A DNA stretch of 64,000 nt from Bordetella sp. 02P26C-1 (GTDB lineage Bacteria > Pseudomonadota > Gammaproteobacteria > Burkholderiales > Burkholderiaceae_B), in the NCBI RefSeq assembly GCF_009763255.1, contig NZ_WSJB01000008.1:1-64000 (forward strand). Reading direction: 5' to 3'. The position numbers and the translations under genes were made by a program. Below are positions 50,586 through 59,333 of this stretch, piece by piece. Position 1 is the stretch's first letter, and every line of letters begins with the position of its first letter. Below the pieces are notes generated by a model. The model was not told where the DNA came from, did no database searches, and saw nothing but the letters and a program-made list of their open reading frames with translations.

Positions 50586-51695
50586 TCAATCGCAAGAAAC
50601 GATTGATTTCACTGCGCTTTCTCGGTGCAATAGTTCGCGTTTTCTTTCCACGCCCCAGCGGTACCCCGAGATATCGCCATCCCGGCGGACCACGCGGTGG
50701 CAGGGAATCGCCACCGCCAGCTGATTCGCTCCGCAAGCCTGCGCCACCGCGCGCACCGCCTTGGGCGCGCCGATGCGCGCGGCGATATCGGCATAGGTAG
50801 CCGTCGTCCCCGGCGGCAATTCCTGCAGCGCACGCCATACTCGTTGCTGAAATACGGTCCCACGCACATCCAAGGGCAAATTTATCCCCAGCCCAGGCGA
50901 CTCCACGCAGCCTATGACCTGGGCAACCCAGGACGCGAATTCTTCATCGTCGCCACATAGGGTGGCCTGTGGAAACCGGTCTTGCAGGTCTTTCACCAGC
51001 CGCTCGGGATCGTCGCCCAGCCAAATCGCGCAAAGACCTCGCTGACTACGGGCCACCAGAATCGCCCCCAGCGAGCATTCCCCAACCGCAAAGCGGATAT
51101 CCACATTCGCGCCCCCGGTTCGATAGTCACGCGGACGCATGCCAAGAATCCGCTCGGACTCCGCGTAGAACCGGCTTGCCGAATTAAAGCCCGCCTCATA
51201 CATCGCGCTAAACACAGTAGGGGAGCCCGGCAATTGGTCACGTAGACGATTTGCGCGGAACGCCTGCGCGTAGGCTTTCGGACTAAGCCCGGTTTCTGCT
51301 TTGAACACACGTTGAAAGTGGTAGAGGCTCACCCCGAACCGCTCAGCCAACGTCGCGAGCGTTGGCGCGGGATCTGCACGTTCTATCCAGCGGCACGCCT
51401 GCGCCACCAGCTCCGCTCGCCGGGTAGCAGCGCTGGTCTTATCGGCGCTACGCCGTCGACTAGGACGAAATCCGGCCTCTTGCGCCGCCTGCGCCGATTT
51501 AAAAAACAGCACGTTTTCCCGCCGAGGCAGGCGGTTCGCGCTACTGGGTCGGCAGTAAACGCCCGTCGTGCGCACTGCATACACGAAATACGCATCCGCG
51601 GCCGCATCGCGCCGCTGGACCGCCTGCCAGCGCTGATCGTCCGTGGCATAGGCGCCAGTTGGCGTGGCGTTTGCATCGTCATACACGGTCAGCAT
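50586..51695 (-). CDS. ada: Ada-type methyltransferase/AraC regulator with degenerate zinc domain
   Basis: A 369-residue protein from ATG 51695 (AAGGAG 6 bases upstream; a TTG-type start at 51722 is less likely). The N-terminal Ada domain keeps RDAAADAYFVYAVRTTGVYC with the methyl-accepting Cys48. Of the four zinc ligands, the other three are lost: the Cys of CRPSC is Ser52, and both Cys of GFRPCxxC are Ser79 and Arg82. The AraC-type helix-turn-helix (about 105-185) and the methyltransferase domain follow, with the active site C332 in AIPCHRVVRRDG. It should repair O6-methylguanine; methylphosphotriester sensing through zinc-Cys is doubtful. Confidence 0.92.
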   Translation of the reverse strand: MLTVYDDANATPTGAYATDDQRWQAVQRRDAAADAYFVYAVRTTGVYCRPSSANRLPRRENVLFFKSAQAAQEAGFRPSRRRSADKTSAATRRAELVAQACRWIERADPAPTLATLAERFGVSLYHFQRVFKAETGLSPKAYAQAFRANRLRDQLPGSPTVFSAMYEAGFNSASRFYAESERILGMRPRDYRTGGANVDIRFAVGECSLGAILVARSQRGLCAIWLGDDPERLVKDLQDRFPQATLCGDDEEFASWVAQVIGCVESPGLGINLPLDVRGTVFQQRVWRALQELPPGTTATYADIAARIGAPKAVRAVAQACGANQLAVAIPCHRVVRRDGDISGYRWGVERKRELLHRESAVKSIVSCD

Positions 51696-52130
51696 GGTGC
51701 GCTCCTTGATATCCCTCGACACGCCGTCACGATAGTCCGCGGTTGAGGGGTCAGCAATCTGGTTCTTGCGCCCAAATTAGTTGCCCACAACCATCTGTGA
51801 GTAAGTATTCACACTCATAGATATTCAGCTTCAGTTGGGTATAAGTGGCCTGTGGATAACCTCTAAGAACGCCCGCTGTGCACAGCGTGTGGACCTAAGT
51901 TGGACAAGGATCGGTTTCTTTCCATCGGCCAAAAGTTGTTCAAGTGGGTCCTCAGCTTCAAACAGAACTGCTGCACAAGCAAAATTGTCCACAAGCGTTT
52001 GAAATAAAATGGATTTTTCGAGTTGATGCAGTTATCCACAGGCTCTATTAATCATTAATCTTTATATAAAGAAAAAGAAAAGGGAAAAACATATATTCGT
52101 TCCCACCAGCCGCCAGTGCACAATTCAACT
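51696..52130. promoter_or_regulatory. 435-bp divergent intergenic region with a DnaA-box cluster
   Basis: Lies between ada and tctD. Perfect DnaA boxes occur at 51851-51859 and 52032-52040, with one-mismatch sites at 51805-51813 and 51985-51993, followed by an A/T-rich stretch at 52045-52095. No gene seen. It may regulate the divergent promoters, titrate DnaA or be an accessory origin element. Confidence 0.5.
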
Positions 52131-52808
52131 ATGCGTATCCTCCTCATCGAAGACGAATCAGAACTGGCTCGCTGGTTATCCCGCAGCCTGGCCCGCCATG
52201 CTGGCTTTGTCGTGGAATGGGCTGACGACGGCCTGGTCGCCGAAAGGCGTCTGGCTGTGGAAGAGTTCGATGCCGTCGTTTTGGACTTAGGTCTGCCGGG
52301 CATGGACGGCCATACCCTGTTGGCAAAAATCCGCGCTCGCGATGACCGAACTCCGGTACTTGTTCTTACTGCGCGCGATTCACTTGCTGAACGAGTCGGC
52401 ACCCTCCATGAGGGCGCCGACGATTTCTTGCCAAAACCGTTTGTGCTCGAAGAACTCGAGGCGCGACTGATTGCGCTGATCCGGCGCAGCCGCGGACGTG
52501 AACATCCGCGGCTATCTCTGGGCGATTTGACGCTGGATACTTCTGCACAGCGCTTTACGGTAAAAGGTCAACCTTTGGGGTTATCCCCACGCGAACATGC
52601 CGTACTGCGTGTACTGATTCAACGCAGTGGAGAACCTATCAACAAACAACAAATCCTCGATCGCATACAAACCGACGATTCGGACATCAATCTCGAGGCG
52701 ATCGAGGTATTGGTTCACCGACTACGCAAAAAATTGGCGGATACCGGTGTGCAAATCGTGACATTACGAGGGATGGGCTACTCCCTGGAGACCGTACCCG
52801 ATGCTTAA
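52131..52808 (+). CDS. tctD: OmpR-family response regulator TctD
   Basis: A 225-residue regulator. The receiver domain has E7/D8, phospho-acceptor D52 in VVLDLGLPGMDG and K102 in LPKPF. The C-terminal winged helix (about 128-222) has LGLSPREHAVLRVLIQRSG and VLVHRLRKKL. ATG 52131 is used although no strong ribosome binding site precedes it; a GTG at 52116 is the alternative. The name follows from context: the tctE-type kinase overlaps by 8 bases and tctCBA follows. It probably activates tctCBA when tricarboxylates are present. Confidence 0.87.
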   Translation: MRILLIEDESELARWLSRSLARHAGFVVEWADDGLVAERRLAVEEFDAVVLDLGLPGMDGHTLLAKIRARDDRTPVLVLTARDSLAERVGTLHEGADDFLPKPFVLEELEARLIALIRRSRGREHPRLSLGDLTLDTSAQRFTVKGQPLGLSPREHAVLRVLIQRSGEPINKQQILDRIQTDDSDINLEAIEVLVHRLRKKLADTGVQIVTLRGMGYSLETVPDA

Positions 52809-54249
52809 CCCGCGTCCTCAGACGCTGAAATCGTTGTTGCTTTGGTGGCTGATTCCCGCCTTGGTGCTGATCATGTTGATAGCTTTGTGGCTGTCGAATT
52901 ATCAACTGCGATCGCAGGTGGATCAGGCCTACGATCGCGCCCTGGCGGGCGCGCTCAGATCTATCGATCACAACATATCCACAGCCAGCGGGGGATTAAG
53001 CTTCGAGCAGCCATATCTGATGCTGGAGTTTTTTGAGCTGACGGCCGATGGCAATGTGTATTTCCGCATTGCTACTGAAGACGGCCTTGCCGAAATCGGC
53101 AACCAATTGCTGCCACTGCCGAACAAACCGCTGATTTCGGGCCAACCACAGTTCTACGACGCCGAATATCAGGGCCTTTCGCTACGCGTGGCCGCGCTCG
53201 CGCGGCCGATGGACCCCCCGCTCTACAACAACCAGGGCGGCAGAGTGGTGGTTCAAGTCGCTGAAACGCTGGATTCGCGGCAAAACTTCTTGAACCAGTC
53301 ACTGCTACGCGCGCTGGAACGCGATTTCGTGGTGATTCTCATCGTGGTGCTGGTTGTCGTCTGGAGTGTTTTTCGCGCGGTTCGTCCGTTGGAGCGATTG
53401 CGGCAGGATGTGGAAAAGCGTTCGGCAGACGATTTAAGCCCCGTAGAGGCTCCGGACATCCCAGGGGAGGTTGCCCCCTTGGTGGACGCCGTAAACCTTC
53501 ACATGAGCCGTTTTGCGGCCCAGGCGAGGCTACAAAGGCAGTTCCTGGACGACGCCTCGCATCAATTGCGCACACCCTTGTCGGTTTTGCGTACCCAGAT
53601 CGCTTATGCACTGCGGGAAACCGACCCCGAGGAGATACGCACAGCCCTGGTGGCCATGCAGGAAGGACTGGACCGCGCGGTACGCACCACGAATCAGATG
53701 CTGGCCCTGGCCCGGGCCAAGAACGCCTCGCTGGGCGAAGCGGGTCTGGTGCCCGATAACGTCGATCTGGGCGAGATCGCCCACAGCGTCATTCGGACGC
53801 TGCTGCCCGCCGCGCGGGCCCGGCGCATTGATCTGGGCCTGGAAGGCGGGCAATTCCCCGTTTGTATTCCCGGCATAGATTGGCTGCTGCGCGAGGCCTT
53901 GAGCAATCTGGTGGACAACGCGATCCGCTATGCCCCATTCGGCTCGCAGGTCACGGTACGCGTCTATGCGGACGAAAAATTCGCTCGTGTCACCGTGGAG
54001 GATAGCGGCCCGGGAATGTCGCCCGAGGACATCGCGCAGGCTAGCGTGCGCTTTCGCCGAGGCGCGGCCGGGAAGAACCGACCCGGCGCCGGCCTGGGCC
54101 TTGCAATCGTTGGCACCATCGTAAAACTACATGGCGGATGGATGGTTTTAGAGAACCGGAAACCATTGCCCGGATTGCGCGTGGCACTAGGGTTTACCCT
54201 TATTTCTAGCCGGATTGCTGCGACGCCGCACGAAATTCTTGAAAATTGA
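52801..54249 (+). CDS. tctE: Sensor histidine kinase TctE
   Basis: A 482-residue kinase. The first membrane helix LLLWWLIPALVLIMLIALWL (about 13-32) precedes a periplasmic 2CSK_N-type region (about 38-175), then a second helix (about 180-198, FVVILIVVLVVVWSVFRAV), HAMP, and HisKA with H254 in FLDDASHQLRTPLSV. The ATPase boxes are NLVDNAIRYAP, DSGPGM and RPGAGLGLAIVG. It overlaps tctD by 8 bases. By analogy with Salmonella TctDE it senses citrate-type tricarboxylates. Confidence 0.88.
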   Translation: MLNPRPQTLKSLLLWWLIPALVLIMLIALWLSNYQLRSQVDQAYDRALAGALRSIDHNISTASGGLSFEQPYLMLEFFELTADGNVYFRIATEDGLAEIGNQLLPLPNKPLISGQPQFYDAEYQGLSLRVAALARPMDPPLYNNQGGRVVVQVAETLDSRQNFLNQSLLRALERDFVVILIVVLVVVWSVFRAVRPLERLRQDVEKRSADDLSPVEAPDIPGEVAPLVDAVNLHMSRFAAQARLQRQFLDDASHQLRTPLSVLRTQIAYALRETDPEEIRTALVAMQEGLDRAVRTTNQMLALARAKNASLGEAGLVPDNVDLGEIAHSVIRTLLPAARARRIDLGLEGGQFPVCIPGIDWLLREALSNLVDNAIRYAPFGSQVTVRVYADEKFARVTVEDSGPGMSPEDIAQASVRFRRGAAGKNRPGAGLGLAIVGTIVKLHGGWMVLENRKPLPGLRVALGFTLISSRIAATPHEILEN

Positions 54250-54365
54250 AAGGTTCCGGAAAGGCTGGATTAGGTACGGTTCGGTTCCGTCGATCACTGT
54301 CTGTGTTTTTGCAGACTTGATCCGCTCACGATGACATCTAAAAAGCGATTCACGGAGACCGCACA

Positions 54366-55367
54366 ATGCAACTCTTCTCGAAAGCCCGCCTCGCCGCGGT
54401 AATGGGCGCTTGCGCCATGACTCTCGGCATGACTGCCGGCGCTCAAGCCGCCGACGAACCGCGTCGGCCGGAATGTATTGCGCCCGCCCAGCCTGGCGGT
54501 GGCTTTGACCTGACCTGCCGCCTGGCTGTCGAAGGCCTCAAGCAGAGCGGCGCGCTGCAAAAGCCTATGCGCATCGTCTACATGCCTGGTGGCATTGGTG
54601 CGGTTGCCTACAACAACATCGTGGCTCAGCATCCCGATGAGCCTGGCACCATCGTGGCGTTCTCGGGTGGTTCCCTGCTGAACCTGGCTCAAGGCAAGTT
54701 CGGCAAATACAACGTCGACGACGTGCGCTGGCTGGCGGGCATTGGCGCCGACTACGGCGTGGCCGTCGTGCGCGATGATTCGCCGTACAAGGACCTCAAG
54801 AGCCTGATGGAAGCCTTCAAACAAGATCCTTCCAAGATCGTGTTGGGCGCCGGTGGCACCGTGGGTAGCCAGGACTGGATGAAAGCTGCTCTGACCGCCA
54901 AGGCGGCAGGTGTGGACTATCGCAAGATGCGTTTCGTGGCCTTTGAAGGCGGCGGCGAGGCGGTGACCGCTTTGCGTGGTGGCCATATTCAGGCCTACAT
55001 GGGTGATGCGGCGGAAGCGTTCACCATGCTTGAAGGTGGCGCCCCCATTCGTGTGCTGGCTGTCTTCAACGACGAACGTCTGCCGGGCAAGCTGAACAGC
55101 ATCCCGACGGCGAAAGAGCAGGGTTACGACATCAACTGGCCCATCATCCGTGGTTTCTACGTTGGCCCGAAAGTGTCGGACGAGGCCTATCAGTTCTGGG
55201 TCGATGCTTTCAACAAAACCATGGCTGCCCCGGAATACGCCAAGCTGCGTGATCAGCAAGGTCTCTTCCCGTTTGCCAAGACGGGTCCCGAGCTGGACGC
55301 CTACGTCAAAGAGCAAGTCAAGAAATACCATGCACTGGCCGATAGCTTTGGCCTGATCAAGAAGTAA
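54366..55367 (+). CDS. tctC: Tripartite tricarboxylate transporter receptor TctC (Bug family)
   Basis: A 333-residue periplasmic receptor with a signal peptide (cleavage after GAQA-A near residue 28) and GGAG before the ATG. Unlike the Bug protein at 9 kb, it begins the mature part with RRPECIAPAQPGGGFDLTCRLA, the TctC-type start. VYMPGGIGAVAYNNIVAQ and VVLGAGGTVGSQDW, seen here as IVLGAGGTVGSQDWMKAA, are the ligand-binding loops. It delivers citrate-like carboxylates to TctAB and is the first gene of tctCBA. Confidence 0.94.
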   Translation: MQLFSKARLAAVMGACAMTLGMTAGAQAADEPRRPECIAPAQPGGGFDLTCRLAVEGLKQSGALQKPMRIVYMPGGIGAVAYNNIVAQHPDEPGTIVAFSGGSLLNLAQGKFGKYNVDDVRWLAGIGADYGVAVVRDDSPYKDLKSLMEAFKQDPSKIVLGAGGTVGSQDWMKAALTAKAAGVDYRKMRFVAFEGGGEAVTALRGGHIQAYMGDAAEAFTMLEGGAPIRVLAVFNDERLPGKLNSIPTAKEQGYDINWPIIRGFYVGPKVSDEAYQFWVDAFNKTMAAPEYAKLRDQQGLFPFAKTGPELDAYVKEQVKKYHALADSFGLIKK

Positions 55368-55486
55368 CAGAAGGCGCATTGCCGTCTGGGGTGCGCCGTT
55401 ATCCGGCGCACCCGTCCCGCGTGCCGTCATGAGCATCCGCTCGCACTATCAACCCACGGCACGCCGAATTTCAGGAAGAAAAGATC

Positions 55487-55924
55487 ATGACTGATCGGAC
55501 ACTGGGCATTTGTGCCCTGGTTCTGGCCGCCCTGATGACCTGGGCAGGCTGGGATATCGAGGCGCCTTTCGCCTACGAACCCGTTGGGCCGCGCGCATTT
55601 CCGCTATTGATCGCGCTGATTATCGGGCTTTGCGGCCTGCGTCTGGCGATCAAGGGTGGTAACCCCGTCGAAGGCAATCCTCCCGGCGCGAACCCGCGCA
55701 TCGCCCTGATGGTGCTGGGTGCCGCGGCCTATGCGTTTCTGTTTCAGTGGCTGGGCTTTGTCATCGCAACGGCCTTGATGACCGTATACGTCGGACGCTT
55801 GTTCGGCGGTGGCTGGGGCAAGAGTGCCCTGGGCGGCGTGATCATGGGTGTTTTCTTCTTCTTGTTGTTTGATAAAGCGTTGGACGTGGTGCTACCCGCC
55901 GGCTTGTTGGGAGATCTGCTATGA
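55487..55924 (+). CDS. tctB: Small membrane subunit TctB
   Basis: A 145-residue membrane protein with four helices (TLGICALVLAALMTWAGWDI at about 4-23, FPLLIALIIGLCGLRLAI, and two more after residue 70). AGGAAGAAAAG lies before the ATG. This size and layout are those of the TctB subunit. Its stop overlaps the tctA start by ATGA. Confidence 0.92.
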   Translation: MTDRTLGICALVLAALMTWAGWDIEAPFAYEPVGPRAFPLLIALIIGLCGLRLAIKGGNPVEGNPPGANPRIALMVLGAAAYAFLFQWLGFVIATALMTVYVGRLFGGGWGKSALGGVIMGVFFFLLFDKALDVVLPAGLLGDLL

Positions 55925-57447
55925 GCGGCATTGTCGATCATTTGTCCATAGGCTTTGGCGTTGCCTTTTCGCTGACCAACCTGCTGGTGGCCGCGATCGG
56001 TTCGTTCATCGGTACGATGGTCGGGGTGTTGCCCGGTCTGGGGCCGATCAATGGCGTGGCGATGCTGATCCCCATCGCGTTCGCGATGAACCTGCCGCCG
56101 GAAACGGCACTGATCTTGCTGGCCGCCGTGTATGTGGGTGCGGAATATGGCGGTCGTATCACCTCGATTCTGCTGAACGTGCCGGGCGAGGCCAGCGCCA
56201 TCATGACCACGCTGGACGGTTATCCGTTGGCGCGTCAAGGCATGGCTAACGTGGCGCTGTCGCTGTCGGCGGCTTCGGCCTTCGTAGGTGCGATTGTCTC
56301 GGTTACCGGCATTATTCTGCTCGCCCCCTTGCTGGCGAAATGGGCGCTGGCTTTCGGTCCGGCGGAATACTTCGTCCTGATGGTGTTTGCGTTCTGCTGC
56401 CTGACCAGCTTGCTTGGCAAGCAGCCCATCAAGGGCGTGCTCGCCGCGATGATCGGTTTGGGCATCGCGACCATCGGCGTTGATTCCAACTCCGGCGTGT
56501 ATCGCTATACCTTCGATTCGGTTCATCTGTCCGACGGTATCGACTTCGTGGTCGTGGTGATTGCGCTGTTCGCGGTTGCCGAAATGCTGGAGATGCTGGA
56601 AAAAGTCACGGGCGGTCAAAGCGTCGAAGTGCAATCCAGCGGCCGTAAGATTTTCAATCTGAAAGAGCTGGCCTTCACCTGGTGGAGCATCGTGCGCAGC
56701 TCGCTGGTCGGTTTCGGCGTGGGTGTTTTGCCGGGTGCCGGCGCCAGTGTGGCGGCCGCCGTCGCTTATTCGCAAGAAAAGCGCATCATCGAAAACAAGG
56801 ACCCCGACGCCAAATTCGGCAAGGGTGACATGCGTGGTCTGGTTGCGCCGGAATCGGCCGCCACCGCCTCGGCCATCGGTTCGTTCGTGCCGATGCTGAC
56901 GCTGGGTGTACCGGGATCGGGCACGACTGCGGTGATGATGGGCGCGCTGACGCTCTACAACATCACGCCGGGTCCTGTGCTGTTCGACACCAAGCCGGAA
57001 CTGGTGTGGGGTCTGATCGCCTCGCTCTTTATCGCCAACGTGCTGTTGTTCATCATGAACGTGCCGATGGTGCGCGTGTTCTCGAAAGTGTTGTCGGTGC
57101 CGGGTTGGCTGATGGTCCCTGGCATTCTCAGCATCAGCTTCATCGGCGTGTACGCGATCAACGCGGGGACATTCGACCTGTTGTTGGTCGTGGGCATCGG
57201 TACGATCGGCTACTTCCTGCGCAAGTTCGGTGTACCCATGGCGCCGCTGGTGCTTGGCGTGGTACTGGGAGACATGATGGAGCAGAACTTGCGCCGCGCG
57301 CTGTCGATCACCGATGGCAACGTGTCCGTGCTGTTCCAGAGCAATGTGTCGATCGGTCTGTGGATTGCCGCCCTGGCGGTGGTGATCGTGCCGCAATCGT
57401 TGCGTAAGCTGCGTGAACGCCGCAAGGCCGCGAATCCGGCTGCCTGA
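55921..57447 (+). CDS. tctA: Large membrane subunit TctA
   Basis: A 508-residue permease with about 12 helices and an internal duplication. The family motif GVLPGLGPINGVAMLIPIAF (about 36-55) has its partner GVGVLPGAGASVAAAVAYSQ (about 263-282), and YVGAEYGGRITSILLNVPGE is the TctA signature. Driven by the ion gradient, it imports the carboxylate captured by TctC. A strong intrinsic terminator follows. Confidence 0.95.
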   Translation: MSGIVDHLSIGFGVAFSLTNLLVAAIGSFIGTMVGVLPGLGPINGVAMLIPIAFAMNLPPETALILLAAVYVGAEYGGRITSILLNVPGEASAIMTTLDGYPLARQGMANVALSLSAASAFVGAIVSVTGIILLAPLLAKWALAFGPAEYFVLMVFAFCCLTSLLGKQPIKGVLAAMIGLGIATIGVDSNSGVYRYTFDSVHLSDGIDFVVVVIALFAVAEMLEMLEKVTGGQSVEVQSSGRKIFNLKELAFTWWSIVRSSLVGFGVGVLPGAGASVAAAVAYSQEKRIIENKDPDAKFGKGDMRGLVAPESAATASAIGSFVPMLTLGVPGSGTTAVMMGALTLYNITPGPVLFDTKPELVWGLIASLFIANVLLFIMNVPMVRVFSKVLSVPGWLMVPGILSISFIGVYAINAGTFDLLLVVGIGTIGYFLRKFGVPMAPLVLGVVLGDMMEQNLRRALSITDGNVSVLFQSNVSIGLWIAALAVVIVPQSLRKLRERRKAANPAA

Positions 57448-57467
57448 ACGGTAAAAAGGCAATAAAG

Positions 57468-57502
57468 AAAAGGACGGAAAACTTCAGGTTTTCCGTCCTT
57501 TT
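57468..57502 (+). terminator. Intrinsic terminator after tctA
   Basis: A perfect 13-bp stem (57470-57482 with 57488-57500) and a 5-base loop TTCAG, extended by flanking A/T pairs. The stem ends in CCTTTTG and is 20-odd bases after the tctA stop. The A-run on the other side also lets it serve the convergent aminotransferase gene. Confidence 0.88.
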
Positions 57503-57583
57503 GTCGTTGGGGCGGGTGAAGGCCGCGTCGTCGGGTGGCGGCTTACATGCCGGTGACGACATAAGCCGCCCCCGCAGACCGCT

Positions 57584-58750
57584 TTAAACGCCCCTCAGGC
57601 GCTCGATTGCCTGATCCAGTGTGCCATCCTTCTTCGCGAAGCAAAAACGCACCAGGCCGTGATTAGAGGCCTCCTCGTCGGGGCGTTGGTAGAACGCCGA
57701 CACCGGAATGACGGTCACCCCGTGTTCCATGGTGAGCCACTTGGCGAACTCGGCCTCGGATTGGCTTGAAATTTCGCTGTAGTCCGCCAGCATGAAGAAG
57801 GTTCCTGGGCTGGGCAAAGGCTTGAACCGAGTCTGCCGCAGGCCTTCGGCCAGCCGTTCGCGTTTGGCCTGGTAAAACGCGGGCAATTCCATGTACGGCT
57901 TGGGATCGCGCATGTATTCAGCCAGGGCCACCTGCATCGGCGTGGATACGGTGAACACCATGAACTGATGCACCTTGCGCAATTCGGCGCTCAGCTGGCG
58001 GGGCGCGCAGCAGTAGCCCATTTTCCATCCGGTCGCGTGATAGGTCTTTCCGAAGGAAGAAATGACGAAGGCGTGCTCGGCCAACAAAGGACGCCGTGAC
58101 AGGCTGGCGTGCGGTTTGCCGTCGAATACGATGTGTTCATACACCTCGTCCGACAAGAGCAGCACGCCGGTGTCGCGCACGATGCTTTCCAAAGCGTCCA
58201 GATCGCTTTCGTCCAGCACCGCGCCGGTCGGGTTGTGGGGGAAGTTCAGCATCAGCAGCCGCGTGCGCGAGGTAATCGCATCGCGCACTCGCTGCCAGTC
58301 GATACGATAGTAGGGGTCCTGCGCGGTCGGAGCGCGCAAGGGCACGGGCACTGCCGTGCCGCCGGCGAGACGGATGGCCGGCAGGTAGGAGTCGTAGCAC
58401 GGCTCGATCACCACCACTTCGTCGCCACTATTGACCGCCGCGAGCACGGTGGCCATCAACGCCTCGGTCGCGCCACTGGTCACAGTGATTTCGGTTTCGG
58501 GATCGTAGGCGTGGCCGTACAGCCCGCTGATTTTCTCGGCAATGGCTTCGCGCAGGGCGGCCACGCCGGGCATGTAGGGATACTGGTTGTGGCCAGCGGC
58601 CATGGCTTTCGTGACCAACTCGCACAGGCGCGGATCGGGGTCGAAGTCGGGGAAGCCTTGGCCCAGGTTGATGGCTTGATGCTCGATGGCCAGTCGGCTC
58701 ATCACGGTAAAGATGGTGGTCCCTACGTCGGGCAGCTTGGAGCGGATCAT
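57584..58750 (-). CDS. PLP-dependent class I/II aminotransferase (YbdL/methionine aminotransferase type)
   Basis: A 388-residue enzyme. ATG 58750 (MIRSKLPDVGTTIFTVMSRL) fits the family start better than the longer frame from 58798. It has INLGQGFPDFDPDPRL (substrate loop), NFPHNPTGAVL (about 173-183, PLP phosphate and ring contacts), and the Schiff-base Lys in ISSFGKTYHATGWKMGY. The C-terminal Arg that binds the substrate carboxylate is in GLVRFCFAKKD. This pattern is that of YbdL-like methionine/kynurenine aminotransferases. It transfers an amino group to a 2-oxo acid in the cytosol. Stand-alone gene. Confidence 0.93.
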   Translation of the reverse strand: MIRSKLPDVGTTIFTVMSRLAIEHQAINLGQGFPDFDPDPRLCELVTKAMAAGHNQYPYMPGVAALREAIAEKISGLYGHAYDPETEITVTSGATEALMATVLAAVNSGDEVVVIEPCYDSYLPAIRLAGGTAVPVPLRAPTAQDPYYRIDWQRVRDAITSRTRLLMLNFPHNPTGAVLDESDLDALESIVRDTGVLLLSDEVYEHIVFDGKPHASLSRRPLLAEHAFVISSFGKTYHATGWKMGYCCAPRQLSAELRKVHQFMVFTVSTPMQVALAEYMRDPKPYMELPAFYQAKRERLAEGLRQTRFKPLPSPGTFFMLADYSEISSQSEAEFAKWLTMEHGVTVIPVSAFYQRPDEEASNHGLVRFCFAKKDGTLDQAIERLRGV

Positions 58751-58894
58751 GGTTGAGTACGCGACAGATGAGGAAATTGTGTGACGCAAGTATCCCACTA
58801 ACGCGTGTCGTCCGAGTGGCCTAATACCATTCCGTTAAGTTGATATTTCACATGGCCCATTTTTTAAAAATACGACATAGGGGAAAACAACTAT

Positions 58895-58923
58895 TTGTTA
58901 AGTCAAAGATGCGTGAGTATGCT
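58895..58923 (+). promoter_or_regulatory. Promoter of cspA
   Basis: -35 TTGTTA (58895-58900), 17 bases, -10 TATGCT (58918-58923). Transcription from about 58930 gives a leader of about 97 bases. Confidence 0.6.
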
Positions 58924-58940
58924 GATTCCCGCGGTTGATT

Positions 58941-59022
58941 CAAGCGTTGCACAGGCCTCTGACCTGACTAGTCGGCGTCCTTGATTCACTAGCAATTCAA
59001 TTTTTTCTTTCAGGGACGCTTG
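58941..59022 (+). promoter_or_regulatory. Foldable cspA leader with two competing pairings over the RBS
   Basis: CAAGCGT (58941-58947) is perfectly complementary to ACGCTTG (59016-59022), while GCGTCC (58975-58980) pairs with GGACGC (59014-59019). Both use the same 3' segment, next to or over the AGGGA ribosome binding site (59012-59016). They exclude each other, as in a temperature-responsive leader. Confidence 0.5.
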
Positions 59023-59026
59023 AATA

Positions 59027-59233
59027 ATGATTCAGAAGGGCAAGGTTAAGTGGTTCAACGCCGATAAGGGCTTTGGCTTCATCACTCCGGACGCTGGTGG
59101 CACCGACGTATTCGCACACTTCTCCGCCATCCAAGGCCGCGGCTATCGCAGCCTGAACGAAGGCCAAGAAGTGGAATTTGAAGTTAAGGATGGTCCGAAA
59201 GGACCTCAAGCGGCGGAGATCCGTCCGCTCTAA
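59027..59233 (+). CDS. cspA: Cold-shock protein (CspA family)
   Basis: A 68-residue single-domain nucleic-acid chaperone. RNP1 is KGFGFITP (14-21), RNP2 is DVFAHFSA (27-34), and [20 protein letters not shown] is the conserved end. It binds single-stranded RNA and DNA and prevents RNA structures. AGGGA lies 10 bases before the ATG within a structured leader. A hairpin terminator follows at 59281. It is the last gene before the long non-coding origin region. Confidence 0.96.
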   Translation: MIQKGKVKWFNADKGFGFITPDAGGTDVFAHFSAIQGRGYRSLNEGQEVEFEVKDGPKGPQAAEIRPL

Positions 59234-59280
59234 TCGGGGAATCCCACTTTCCCCGCAGGCCGGGTTCGACCTGGCTACGA

Positions 59281-59310
59281 CGCCCCTAGGCTTACGCCTT
59301 GGGGCGTTTT
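59281..59310 (+). terminator. Intrinsic terminator after cspA
   Basis: CGCCCC-T-AGG (59281-59290) pairs with CCT-T-GGGGCG (59297-59306) with one T-T mismatch and a 6-base loop, followed by TTTT (59307-59310). Confidence 0.8.
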
Positions 59311-59333
59311 CATTTGTGGGCGGTCATTCAGCC

